Source: Pseudorasbora parva (taxonomy: Eukaryota; Chordata; Actinopteri; Cypriniformes; Gobionidae). From it: a stretch of 64,000 bases of DNA. The notes below the pieces were generated by a model, which made no database searches, was not told the DNA's origin, and saw only the letters and a list, made by a program, of their open reading frames with translations. This document shows, piece by piece, positions 11,290 through 23,463 of the stretch. The DNA is taken from assembly GCF_024679245.1 (NCBI RefSeq), contig NC_090182.1, positions 40,560,547-40,624,546 on the forward strand, written 5' to 3'. The position numbers and the translations under genes were made by a program. Position 1 is the stretch's first letter; every line of letters begins with the position of its first letter.

Positions 11290-12675
11290 TAATTAGTTAA
11301 TTAGTTACATTTATATAGCACTTTTCAAGGCATTCAAAGCGCTTTACATATAGAAGGAGGGAATCTCCTCAACCACCACAATGTGCAGCATCACCTGGAT
11401 GATGCGACGGCAGCCATACTGCGCCAGAACGCTCACCACACACTGGCTGATTGGTGGAGAGGAGACAGAGTGATTAAGCCAATCAGGAGAGGGGGATAAT
11501 TAGGAGACCATGATGGACAGAGGCCAATGGGCAAATTTGGCCAGGATGCCGGGGTTACACGCCTACTCTTTATCAAAGGACATCCTGGGATTTTTAACGA
11601 CCACAGAGAGTCGGGACCTCGGTTTAAGGTCTCATCTGAAGGATGGTGCTCTTTGTCAGTATAGTGTCCCCATCGCAATATTTTTTTCCCCAGGATGGTA
11701 GGGGAAGGTAACGCCTTTTTCGTCTATGATTGGCTGGAAGGGCTCTCCTCCGATTGGTTATATATCTCACGTTCAACAGAAGTAAACAAAGTCAATCCAA
11801 CACACTAAGAAAGCGCTATATGTCCGTGTCTTCAGATTTATATTTCAAGTTCACAATTTCACAGAAGAGACACCACAGTATGATTCAAATATTATTCATT
11901 GTGAACCTAACATTGCATAAACTTGCTAGTAATAGACAATTTTAGTGCATGTTAAACACACTAGTAATTGTGTGTGTGTGTATGTATGTGTGTGTGTGTG
12001 TGTGTGTGGGGGGGCATGTTTAATTGTACAACAAATGTGTATAATGACATGGGTATGACAGGTATTACAAGGAGAGGGTGAAATATGAGGACATTACCCA
12101 TGTCCCCACTTTTCAAAATGCTTATAAATCACACAGGATGAGTTTTATTTTTAAGAAAGTAGAAATGCAGAATGTTTCCTGTGATGGGTAGGTTTAGGGG
12201 TAGGGGCAGTGTAAGGTTACAGTTTTTACAGTATTAAAATCAATACGCCCTAGGAATGTCCCCATATGTCAAAAAAACAAACAAACTTGTTTGTGTGTAG
12301 GCTATGTTGGATTGACTTAGTTTACTTCTGTTGTAAAGACGATCAAAACAGACAAAACAGACTAGCTTCTAGCCTACAATGAATGTGGGATGTATAACCA
12401 ATTGGAGGAGAGCCCTTATAGCCAATCATAGACGAAAAAGGCGGTACCTTCCCCTACCATCCTGGGGAAAAAAAATAAAATCACATCCCCATCACTATTC
12501 TGGGGCGTTAGGACGCACACAGACCACAGGGTGAGCACCCCCTGCTGGCCTCACTAACTCCTCTACCAGCAGCTACCTAGTTTTCCCAGTTGGTCTCCCA
12601 TCCAGGTACCGACCAGGCTCAGCCCTGCTTAGCTTCGGGAAACCAGTCTTGGGCTACAGGGTGATATAGCTGCTG
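11290..12675 (-). mobile_element. 5S rRNA-derived SINE, split by a foldback element
   Basis: Read on the minus strand the head at 12675-12590 has GAAGCTAAGCAGGG, GGTCGGTACCTGGATGGGAG and ACC, the A-box and C-box region of 5S rRNA, so it is a 5S-derived (SINE3-like) head with an internal RNA polymerase III promoter. The body continues to a tail near 11300 (TATAGCACTTTTCAAGG on the + strand). The foldback at 11681-12476 interrupts the body. It is not a functional 5S gene: only part of 5S is present. Confidence 0.7.
11681..12476. mobile_element. Foldback MITE inside the SINE, arms over 100 bp
   Basis: The left arm (TTTTTTTCCCCAGGATGGTA, GGGGAAGGTAACGCC, TAGACGAAA-type block, AGTAAACAAAGTCAATCCAA) is repeated in complement at 12300-12476. 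The loop holds a (GT)n tract (11970-12008) and a common cyprinid block with GATGGGTAGGTTTAGGGG. SINE sequence resumes on both sides. Confidence 0.75.
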
Positions 12676-12719
12676 GATGTTTGAGAACAGATCATTTCAA
12701 GTTAAATCAAATGTTACTA

Positions 12720-14273
12720 CAGGGAGTGCAGAATTATTAGGCAAGTTGTATTTTTGAGGATTCGTTTTATTATTGAACAACAACCATGTTCTCAATGAAC
12801 ACAAAAAACTCATTAATATCAAAGCTGAATATTTTTGGAAGTTTTAGTTTTAGTTTTAGCTATTTTAGGGGGATATCTGTGTGTGCAGGTGACTATTACT
12901 GTGCATAATTATTAGGTAACTTAACAAAAAACAAATTTATACCCATTTCAATTATTTATTTTTACCAGTGAAACCAATATAACGTCTCAACATTCACAAA
13001 TATACATTTCTGACATTCAAAAACCAAACAAAAACAAATCAGTGACCAATATAGCCACCTTTCTTTGCAAGGACACTCAAAAGCCTGCCATCCATGGATT
13101 CTGTCAGTGTTTTGATCTGTTCACCATCAACATTGCGTGCAGCAGCAACCACAGCCTCCCAGACACTGTTCAGAGAGGTGTACTGTTTTCCCTCCTTGTA
13201 AATCGCACATTTGATGATGGACCACAGGTTCTCAATGGGGTTCAGATCAGGTGAACAAGGAGGCCATATCATTAGATTTTCTTCTTTTATACCCTTTCTT
13301 GCCAGCCACGCTGTGGAGTACTTGGACGCGTGTGATGGAGCATTGTCCTGCATGAAAATCATGTTTTTCTTGAAGGATGCAGACTTCTTCCTGTACCACT
13401 GCTTGAAGAAGGTGTCTTCCAGAAACTGGCAGTAGGACTGGGAGTTGAGCTTGACTCCAGCCTCAACCCGAAAAGGCCCCACAAGCTCATCTTTGATGAT
13501 ACCAGCCCAAACCAGTACTCCACCTCCACCTTGCTGGCGTCTGAGTCGGACTGGAGCTCTCTGCCCTTTACCAATCCAGCCACGGGCCCATCCATCTGGC
13601 CCATCAAGACTCACTCTCATTTCATCAGTCCATAAAACCTCAGAAAAATCAGTCTTGAGATATTTCTTGGCCCAGTCTTGACGTTTCAGCTTGTGTGTCT
13701 TGTTCAGTGGTGGTTGACTTTCTGCCTTTCTTACCTTGGCCATGTCTCTGAGTATTGCACACCTTGTGCTTTTGGGCACTCCAGTGATGTTGCAGCTCTG
13801 AAATATGGCACAACTGGTGGCAAGTGGCATCTTGGCAGCTGCACGCTTGACTTTTCTCAGTTCACGGGCAGTTATTTTGCGCCTTGGTTTTTCCACACGC
13901 TTCTTGCGACCCTGTTGACTGTTTTGAATGAAACGCTTGATTGTTCGATGATCACGCTTCAGAAGCTTGGCTATTTTAAGACTGCTGCATCCCTCTGCAA
14001 TATATCTCCCTATTTTTGACTTTTCTGAGCCTGTCAAGTCCTTCTTTTGACCCATTTTGCCAAAGGAAAGGAAGTTGCCTAATAATTATGCACACCTGAT
14101 ATAGGGTGTTGATGTCATTAGACCACACCCCTTCTCATTACAGAGATGCACATCACCTAATATGCTTAATTGGTAGTAGGCTTTCCAGCCTATACAGCTT
14201 GGAGTAAGACAACATGCATAACGAGGATGATGTGGTCAAAATACTCATTTGCCTAATAATTCTGCACTCCCTG
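12720..14273 (-). mobile_element. Complete Tc1/mariner (DD37E) transposon, TA-flanked
   Basis: Perfect outer ends CAGGGAGTGCAGAATTATTA and GGCAA occur at both borders in inverted orientation, directly inside TA dinucleotides (12718-12719 and 14274-14275). Length is 1554 bp. It contains one uninterrupted transposase frame on the minus strand. No nested insertion is present. The clean ends, TA duplication and open frame suggest a recent insertion and possible activity. Confidence 0.92.
13039..14055 (-). CDS. Tc1/mariner transposase, DD37E type, uninterrupted
   Basis: A 338-residue frame, the usual full length of the family. Residues ~1-50 form a first helix-turn-helix (SLKIAKLLKRDHRTIKRFI) and ~65-110 a second DNA-binding part. 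The catalytic core has D144 (LWTDEMRVS), D237 (FMQDNAPSH) and E275 (SPDLNPIENLWS). I count 37 residues between D237 and E275, so DD37E rather than the common DD34E. A Gly-rich box (RRQQGGGGVLVW) lies between. It would excise and insert its own element at TA. A vertebrate DD37E lineage (called TRT) has been described and this may belong to it; that needs a sequence comparison. Confidence 0.92.
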   Translation of the reverse strand: MGQKKDLTGSEKSKIGRYIAEGCSSLKIAKLLKRDHRTIKRFIQNSQQGRKKRVEKPRRKITARELRKVKRAAAKMPLATSCAIFQSCNITGVPKSTRCAILRDMAKVRKAESQPPLNKTHKLKRQDWAKKYLKTDFSEVLWTDEMRVSLDGPDGWARGWIGKGQRAPVRLRRQQGGGGVLVWAGIIKDELVGPFRVEAGVKLNSQSYCQFLEDTFFKQWYRKKSASFKKNMIFMQDNAPSHASKYSTAWLARKGIKEENLMIWPPCSPDLNPIENLWSIIKCAIYKEGKQYTSLNSVWEAVVAAARNVDGEQIKTLTESMDGRLLSVLAKKGGYIGH

Positions 14274-14275
14274 TA

Positions 14276-14598
14276 GTAATAATAACCACACCTTTAATTA
14301 CAAAAGAAAATACAATTATACACCGTACATGTTTTGTAAGTCTGCAGAATGTTGATTGACAGAAATGTTATTCATTTTAATGTTCTTAAATTAATTACTT
14401 AATTCGGTAACTTTCAAACTCTAAAATTTCACAAAGTCTAGAAGTTTAAATGTATTTCTATGATCTGTTTTGTTTGTAATGAAGGTCCTGAGATGTAAGG
14501 GATAATGTATATCCAGGCTGTTACTTATGTTATAATCCATACAAAACCAATCGTCCTGGCAACAATACAAGTGGTAATTTTCAATTTAGTCGCTAAGT
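14276..14598. other. Non-coding, nothing recognised
   Basis: AT-rich spacer between the transposon and an inverted-repeat arm. Confidence 0.4.
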
Positions 14599-14742
14599 TG
14601 ACGCAAGATGGCGGCAGTCACGAGTCACGACACAGCGTTGCAGTTGATGACAGTAATTATCAGAAAATATCAAACCAAAGAAAATTGAATGCATGCTGAT
14701 TGCGATACGTTAAAATATGCTCTTTAAGTAATAAATTAGATG

Positions 14743-14802
<60 letters not shown>
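14599..14802 (+). repeat. Left arm of a near-identical inverted repeat, ending in (CT)29
   Basis: The segment from TGACGCAAGATGGCGGCAG through TAATAAATTAGATGAAT and the CT tract (14745-14802) is repeated in complement at 17607-17822. The arms differ mainly by a 7-bp duplication (GTCACGA-type) in this copy. Confidence 0.85.
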
Positions 14803-14804
<2 letters not shown>

Positions 14805-15002
14805 GAGAGAGAAAAGCTGCATATACTACAAACGATTGATAAAACATAGTGCTAGGTCATGAATAGCATTGTTTTATTGCATTAGAATGTTTCATGTGGT
14901 GCACTTATAATGCATGATTTTTCAATCAAAAATTTTGAAATAAAATGCAATTTACTATGCTGATTTTATCCCTGTTTTAAACGCTCTGTTTGATGAGGCA
15001 TG
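14803..15002. other. Non-coding spacer
   Basis: AT-rich sequence between the CT tract and the minisatellite; nothing recognised. Confidence 0.4.
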
Positions 15003-15825
15003 TCTGCTGTGATTGGCTGCTGTGAGACTTCAGTGTAAATGCCTACTGCTGTGATTGGCTGCTGTGAGACTTCAGTGTAAACGCCCACTGCTGTGATTGG
15101 CTGCTGTGAGACTTCAGTGTAAACGCCCACTGCTGTGATTGGCTGCTGTGAGACTTCAGTGTAAAAACGCCCACTGCTGTGATTGGCTGCTGTGAAACTT
15201 CAGTGTAAACGCCCACTGCTGTGATTGGCTGATGTGAGACTTCAGTGTAAACGCCCACTGCTGTGATTGGCTGATGTGAGATTTCTGTGTAAACGCCCAC
15301 TGCTGTGATTGGCTGATGTGAGACTTCAGTGTAAACGCCCACTGCTGTGATTGGCTGATGTGAGACTTCAGTGTAAACGCCCACTTCTGTGATTGGCTGA
15401 TGTGAGACTTCAGTGTAAACGCCCACTGCTGTGATTGGCTGATGTGAGACTTCAGTGTAAATGCCCACTGCTGTGATTGGCTGATGTGAGACTTCAGTGT
15501 AAATGCCTACTGCTGTGATTGGCTGATGTGAGACTTCAGTGTAAATGCCCACTGCTGTGATTGGCTGATGTGAGACTTCAGTGTAAATGCCCACTGCTGT
15601 GATTGGCTGATGTGAGACTTCAGTGTAAATGCCTACTGCTGTGATTGGCTGATGTGAGACTTCAGTGTAAATGCCCACTGCTGTGATTGGCTGATGTGAG
15701 ACTTCAGTGTAAACACCCACTGCTGTGATTGGCTGATGTAAGACTTCAGTGTAAACACCCACTGCTGTGATTGGCTGCTGTGAGACTTCAGTGTAAACGC
15801 CCACTGCTGTGATTGGCTGACATCT
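15003..15825. repeat. Minisatellite, 42-bp unit, ~19 copies, CCAAT box per unit
   Basis: Unit TGCTGTGATTGGCTGMTGTG followed by AGACTTCAGTGTAAAYGCCY and AC. Every unit has GATTGGCTG, the complement of a CCAAT box. One unit near 15165 is 44 bp (AAAAACG). The 262-codon minus-strand frame of 14-residue periods is a by-product of the 42-bp length. Confidence 0.95.
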
Positions 15826-17257
15826 TTGCATATGAAATTACATGTGGAACTCCCGAAAACACACACATTTTTACTTTTACAGCCAGACCTGGTTCCAGAA
15901 TCAAATTACTGAAGGTGGTCTAGTAAAGTGCAGATAGGCTAAGCGACGGCTCCACCATAGCAGTCTACAGTGAGAAATGTATGATTATTTATTTACAAGT
16001 CATTTACCAAAAATATTTTGCTAGAAACTGTCTATTAACCTATTAATCTCTCTTTACACTGCTTTAATGCATTACTAGTATTTTAACATCTTATAATCAT
16101 CTTCCTGAGAACCAGAAAAAAAGGTTTTGTGAATTTCTCTCCGGTCATTATTGTTTGGAGCATTTTTTTGAGCAAATGTCTGTTATATGCTATATTATCT
16201 GCTCTGTAGAGGGCACAATAACCCCTTTATTGAGAAAATTAAAATACATGAATAGGCAAATAATGGGCTTTTTTCATTCACAAATCAATTTTTATGCTTT
16301 GTTTTTTTTAATCCAAACTTTGTATAAAGATGATTTTCAGTGTTATGAAAAATACAAATTACTTTGATTTTACTTTATGCAGTATGTGTGTAAACATGGC
16401 CATAAATGCCATTCCCATTCTAGGCAATGCATATGCATCTAATTTGCATATTAATGTGTTTTGAGACAATATGTAATTGAAAAAGACGTGTAATAATACT
16501 TTCATAAGAATGTCTTGTACTTCATAAGAATACCCAGATTTAAAACTGTGCATGTTGTCAGAGAAATTGGCTAAACTATAACGTCCTCTGCAGAGGCAAA
16601 GCCTCTATTCTGGGTCTCGTGCAGAGTGGCATTTTATTCAATGAATGACAGTAGTCTTGAAAGTGAGCCAAAATCGCTACAATCACTAAAATGTTGTGCT
16701 TTGTCAGTTCATCGCGATCTCAAAAAGTCCCGTATAAAATGTTGTTGTCAACAATAAATCTCTTATTTCCGTCATGTCTTGACTTTGTTAATGAGAGGTT
16801 TCGCGAGCCTGCATTAACTCAGCAGCACTGAATAAAAACTCTGGCATTTTGACCGGTGAGATACTCTCGCTTTTGAGAGATCAACAACTATCTGTGATTG
16901 GCTACATTACTCATCACATTACAAAAACATACCGCAAATATGTATTTGACGCTCTCCAGAGCTCGGACACTAATTTGCAAATCTGCCAAATCTGTTTCGC
17001 CAATATTATTACAGTATCAACTGAGGGGCTTTTGCTTGGGTTTGAGGGTACTCTCTTGCACCCCCGTATAGCTGGGCCTGATTACAGCTCTCAAGGTTAA
17101 TTAACTGCAAAACATTTTGATTATAGCATTATATTTAGATCTTTGGCATTATATTTAGATGGTGAAATGTTGCAGGGATGAGCATTGTAGCCGATCACAG
17201 ACATGTTGAGCTCATGAATGCAGTGATCTCGTCATCAACTCGATTTCTGCACACTAA
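15826..17257. other. Non-coding, nothing recognised
   Basis: No exon signal. Short open frames (16155-16367, 16849-17100) show no domain. Confidence 0.4.
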
Positions 17258-17600
17258 TGCCTGGCTTACACTACAGGAGTTTTAGGCCGATTTATGCCTG
17301 ATTTTCCCCTCCCGAGACTCTGAGAATTTTTTTTTTCCAGGACTCAATCGGTTCCGATGTTCGGCGCAGATTATCTGGTAATGTGAGGCGTTCACAGATC
17401 AAATCTTGCTCCTCCCGATCTGCTCTCAAGCAAATCGGGCTCGCCCCGATCATATCAAACATGTTTGATATTTATCGGGATAAGCAAGATTGTAATAAAG
17501 TCAGTACTGTCACAATAGCCAATAGGAAACAAGTCTACGATGAGACGGACATTTCGAAATGGCGACCGCGAGTTGAGTTGCCGTAGTTTGCTGTAACGTC

Positions 17601-17683
<83 letters not shown>

Positions 17684-18570
17684 TTCATCTAATTTATTAC
17701 TTAAAGAGCATATTTTAACGTATCGCAATCAGCATGCATTCAATTTTCTTTGGTTTGATATTTTCTGATAATTACTGTCATCAACTGCAACGCTGTGTCG
17801 TGACTGCCGCCATCTTGCGTCAGAGAGAGTATCAGCATTTCTTGCTTTTCATTTGACAGCACAACACTGTAACAGGTGAAGATCGCTTTTAAACCAGGCT
17901 GCGGTAAACATTCTAGCACACTAGTGTGACCTAGCATTTGTGCAGGGTTCGCCTCAAATACTCAGAAATAAGAAAACAATACATGACAGTCCTCTGAACG
18001 TTCCTTCACTTTATTCTCAGTCACACACGTAATAACTAGCCTGAAAAACCCGCTACACTCCAGTACAATAAGTGTGCATGCTCCACCTTTATACGGCAAG
18101 CCCCGAGGGGAAAAATACATTGCAAACACACACACAATGAGCGCCAGAACGACAGGATCAAATAAGGTCAATAAAATTACCTCCATTTCTTGCTGAAGAA
18201 CTGAAAATCCATGTTGAGCCTGTCTCTCCAACCATTTTCTAATCCACACTGGTTTATTCTTACGCTTTTGGTTTTTTTCCCACAACAAATGATCATTATT
18301 GATACAGCAAGTTTTCATGTTACAGTAGGCTTATCCATTTTGTTTTCCCGCTTACGATCTGCTGCGTAGATCACGTGACGCACTTCCTCTGGCACGATAA
18401 TCTTAATAATATTTTGTAGTGTGTGATGCTCCTCGATTTTCAAATCTTGTAGTGTGATCATGTTTAAGATTTGAGTTAAGAAAATCTGCAAAGATTCTCC
18501 TGAAGTGTGTACTGCAACCAGGTTTTACAATCTGATAGGATTTTAAAACTCCTGTAGTGTGAGCCAGGCA
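17258..18570. mobile_element. DNA element with TGCCTGGCTTACAC ends, TAA duplication
   Basis: The left end TGCCTGGCTTACACTACAGG and the right-end complement TGCCTGGCTCACACTACAGG match at 19 of 20, continuing AGTTTTA. TAA flanks both sides (17255-17257, 18571-18573). A 3-bp TAA duplication fits PIF/Harbinger-type insertion. A ~215-bp arm with (GA)n (17607-17822) lies inside. Confidence 0.8.
17607..17822 (-). repeat. Right arm of the inverted repeat, starting with (GA)n
   Basis: Complement of 14599-14802, from the GA tract (17607-17679) to CCATCTTGCGTCA. It sits inside the TAA-flanked element, so it arrived after that element or was copied into it. Confidence 0.85.
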
Positions 18571-19028
18571 TAATGGATGCTTTCATCATAACTAACAGTG
18601 CAAACACAATGTAAATAAGAGATTCGTTGATTATAACGTGAGTTTTGCTGAAAGTTCAGAACTCAGTCACTGATACACTCACACTGTTTGATTGACAGCT
18701 CCAGTGATAGTAAAGGGAGCGTTCTTTGATCACTTTCTATTACTTGATCACAGTATCAAGAACAGATTTAAAAAAAAATCTTATTAAGAGAAACAATGTG
18801 AAGTTGACCGTTTAATCACTGGTTTGATTTACTGACACAAAGACAAAGAACATCTGACTGTACATGAATCATTACATAACCACTGGTCACAAATCAGGCA
18901 TTAGAATGAACACGTTTATTTACATGTTGTGGCATTACTGTCGAGTCCATATCGTAAAAGCCTGTTTGCAAAGCCTGCGGCAAAATTGCGACCCATTGCA
19001 AAGAATCCACAGTGAAATGTAACGACTA
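18571..19028. other. Non-coding, nothing recognised
   Basis: No exon or element border seen. Confidence 0.4.
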
Positions 19029-19427
19029 CACTGTAAAAAAAATTGTGTTGGTTTTTGTTGGTTTAACTTAAAAAAGTAAGTAACCTGGTTGCCTTAAAAT
19101 TTTGAGTTTATTGAAATTAAAAACTTGAGTTGATACAATGAAGGAAACTTGTTTAATAAATAGAAACTCAAAATATTTTTGTATCTGAACCACATAAAAA
19201 AAATGGATAAATCATGAAAATAGCACAATTTGGCATGTTTCACTGCGTCATCAGAAATAAAACACACACAATTACCCAATATGCTTACAAAATCTTTTAA
19301 TAATATTTTAATAAAGGTTGTCGAATCTCAAAAAATGTTCATTGTATTAACTCAAAATTTTAATTTCAATGAACTCAAAATTTTAAGGCAACCAGGTAAC
19401 TTTTTTTCTAAATAATTTTTTACAGTG
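19029..19427. mobile_element. TA-flanked MITE, family A, copy 2
   Basis: CACTGTAAAAAAAATTGTG to AATTTTTTACAGTG between TA dinucleotides (19027-19028, 19428-19429). 399 bp, close to the copies at 7214 and 39740. Confidence 0.88.
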
Positions 19428-20941
<1,514 letters not shown>

Positions 20942-21062
20942 TGACCCAGCTCAGATTCTCTCACTACACCAGAGCCATGCATCTGTTTTTCATCATCGCC
21001 CTGACTAGAAGTCAACTGAGTGTTTTGTTTTTTTTGTTAACCAAAATAAAAATAAAAAAATA

Positions 21063-21547
21063 CAGTGAGGAAAATAAGTATTTGAACACCCTGCTATTTT
21101 TCACGTCCTCCCACTTGGAAATCATGGAGGGGTCTGAAATTGTCATCGTAGGTGCATGTCCACTGTGAAAGAAAATAATCTAAATAAAAAAATCCAGATA
21201 TCACAATATAGGATTTTTTAGCTATTTATTTTGTATGATACAGCTGACCTCAAACAGGTGCATCTAATTTAGGATAATAAATGGAGTGGAGGTGGACATT
21301 TGAAAGGCAGACTAACAGGTCTTTGAGGGTCAGAATTCTAGCTGATAGTCAGGTGTTCAAATACTTATTTGCAGCTGTATCATACAAATAAATAGTTAAA
21401 AAAATAATATATTGTGATTTCTGGATTTTCTTGTTTTAGATTATGTCTCTCACAGTGGACATGCACCTACGAGGACAATTTTTAGACCCCTCCATGATTT
21501 CCAAGTGGGAGGACGTGAAAAATAGCAGAGTTTAGTTATTTTCACTG
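21063..21547. mobile_element. Non-autonomous Tc1-like element with long inverted ends
   Basis: CAGTGAGGAAAATAAGTATT at the left is only partly kept at the right (TTTTCACTG), but inside both ends about 130 bp pair closely (CACGTCCTCCCACTTGGAAA, TCATGGAGGGGTCT, AGGTGCATGTCCACTGTGA). TA flanks both sides. No transposase inside. Confidence 0.85.
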
Positions 21548-21549
21548 TA

Positions 21550-21741
21550 TAATGTATAAATTATATTATAATAAAATAGTTTTCGTTTTTTTAATTAATA
21601 ATTTGTACTTATGCCACGACTAGAAGTCAGTTGATATTGTTTTTATGATATGATGTTGATCTTGTGATATTTTTATAATAAAAAAAATCACATAATAATA
21701 AATATACAAAACAATGAAATATTTATTTATAATGTACTGTT

Positions 21742-21793
<52 letters not shown>

Positions 21794-21839
21794 GGTGTTT
21801 TTTTAATAATTAGTATTTATGCATATATATATATAGTGC

Positions 21840-21894
<55 letters not shown>

Positions 21895-22036
21895 CACAAA
21901 TGCAATTTCATATCTTCATGTGTGTGTGTGTATTAATTATACATTTCATTATAAATTATATTATTATTTTTTATTAAAGTGTTATATTAATAATTAGTAT
22001 TTATGCATAAATATAATGTCATTATTATTATTATTA

Positions 22037-22090
<54 letters not shown>

Positions 22091-22128
22091 TTTTTTAATT
22101 AAAATAATCTCAATTGTAATTCCATATA
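21550..22128. repeat. (TA)n and two (ATT)n microsatellites
   Basis: (TA)n at 21741-21788, (ATT)n at 21838-21892 and at 22021-22087, separated by similar AT-rich spacers (AGTATTTATGCATA in both), so the (ATT)n blocks may be a local duplication. Confidence 0.9.
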
Positions 22129-22157
22129 CACTCACCTAAAGGATTATTAGGAACACC

Positions 22158-22670
22158 CATAGACTGTAAAAAAATAGGGACGTAGTGTCCGTGATGTCAC
22201 CTATAGGATTCTGATAAGCCGCTCTGAAGCTTAAAGTAGGGGCGAGCTGAGCGTTGCCATCTTGCGAGTGAGTCATCGCGTGTCACACCCGGATAACTGA
22301 CAATGGGCAAAAAGGCGAGATGTGGGCGGAGCTTAGGTGACGCAATGACTATAGACGGCGGATAAATGGCTATCCACCTTTAACCACACCCTTAATTATG
22401 CAGAAATTTAAGGCTTTATATAATGTAAACTAATGAGTTTTAAAATAATTCACTCCCCTCACAGTTGTCATGAAGGTCAAAATTAGCCATATAGGCCAAA
22501 ACCACAATTTGTACCAGGCTGTAAACATGTTTTTTTCTGCTGTAAAGTTGAGAATTTTAACATCTCATTTTAACAATGAGATTCTGCTCCCTTCTGGAGC
22601 CTGTTGAGGAATTGAAGTTTACATGACTTCCATATTGGCTTCAAGTGAGATCGCGGGAGGTTGCCGCTTG
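22158..22670. mobile_element. 513-bp insertion with 8-bp target duplication GGAACACC
   Basis: GGAACACC occurs at 22150-22157 and again at 22671-22678; removing the insert and one repeat restores the Tc1 terminal sequence (TTAGGAACACCATACTAATA). The insert starts CATAGACTGTAAAAAAATAG and ends GGTTGCCGCTTG. No inverted ends are evident, so the class is unclear (hAT-type duplication length, or a retroposon). Confidence 0.8.
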
Positions 22671-22719
22671 GGAACACCATACTAATACTGTGTTTGACCT
22701 CTTTCGCCTTCAGAACTGC

Positions 22720-23401
22720 CTTAATTCTACATGGCATTGATTCAACAAGGTGCTGAAAGCATTCTTTAGAAATGTTGGCCCATATTGATAGGACAGCATC
22801 TTGCAGTTGATGGAGATTTGTGGGATGCACATCCAGGGCACGAAGCTCCCGTTCCACCACATCCCAAAGATGCTCTATTGGGTTGAGATCTGGTGACTGT
22901 TGGGGCCATTTTAGTACAGTGAACTCATTTTCATGTTCAAGAAACCAATTTGAAATGATTCAAGCTTTGTGACATGGTGCATTATCCTGCTGGAAGTAGC
23001 CATCAGAGGATGGGTACATGGTGGTCATAAAGGGATGGACATGATCAGAATCAATGCTCAGGTAGGCCGTGACATTTAAACAATGCCCAATTGGCACTAA
23101 GGGGCCTAAAGTGTGCCAAGAAAACACCCCCCCACACCATTACACCACCACCAGCAGCCTGCACAGTGGTAACAAGGCCCGATGATGGATCCATGTTCTC
23201 ATTCTGTGCAAATTCTAGCCTCTTTTTCCTATTTGTAGTGGAGATGAGTGGTATCCGGTGGGGTCTTCTGCTGTTGTAGCCCATCCGCCTCAAGGTTGTG
23301 CATGTTGTGGCTTCACAAATGCGTTGCTGTATACCTCGGTTGTAACGAGTGGTTATTTCAGTCAAAGTTACTCTTCTATCAGCTTGAATCAGTCGGCCCA
23401 T
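22720..23401 (-). pseudogene. Tc1-like transposase remnant lacking the first catalytic Asp
   Basis: From 23401 down the frame reads LIQADRRVTLTEITTRYNRG and RRPHRIPLISTTNRKKRLEF, then jumps from LEFAQ to NENMDPS, missing the stretch that in related transposases holds the first catalytic Asp (W-S-D-E). A further part with WGG follows. The C-terminal part near 22860-22720 (ALDVHPTNLHQLQDAVLSIW, ESMPCRIKAVLKAKE) is in another frame. It cannot encode an active enzyme. Confidence 0.85.
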
Positions 23402-23463
23402 TCTCCTCTGAACTCTAATGAGAAATTGAAATGGTGTTCCTAATAATCCTTTAGGTGAGTGTA

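Larger units (their letters stand above)
22129..23461 (-). mobile_element. Tc1-like transposon, decayed, with a nested insertion
   Basis: Ends CACTCACCTAAAGGATTATT and AGGAACACC occur inverted at both borders, with TA outside (22127-22128, 23462-23463). The transposase lies on the minus strand and is broken. A 513-bp insertion (22158-22670) separates the left terminal repeat from the rest. Confidence 0.88.

Noticed and set aside
12590..12675. A 5S rRNA gene
   Set aside because: Only the internal control region is kept and it leads into a SINE body.
15003..15825. CRISPR array
   Set aside because: Units are fully tandem without unique spacers, and the genome is a vertebrate.
15043..15831. 262-codon repetitive protein
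   Set aside because: It is the 42-bp minisatellite read through; no start context, splice sites or domain.
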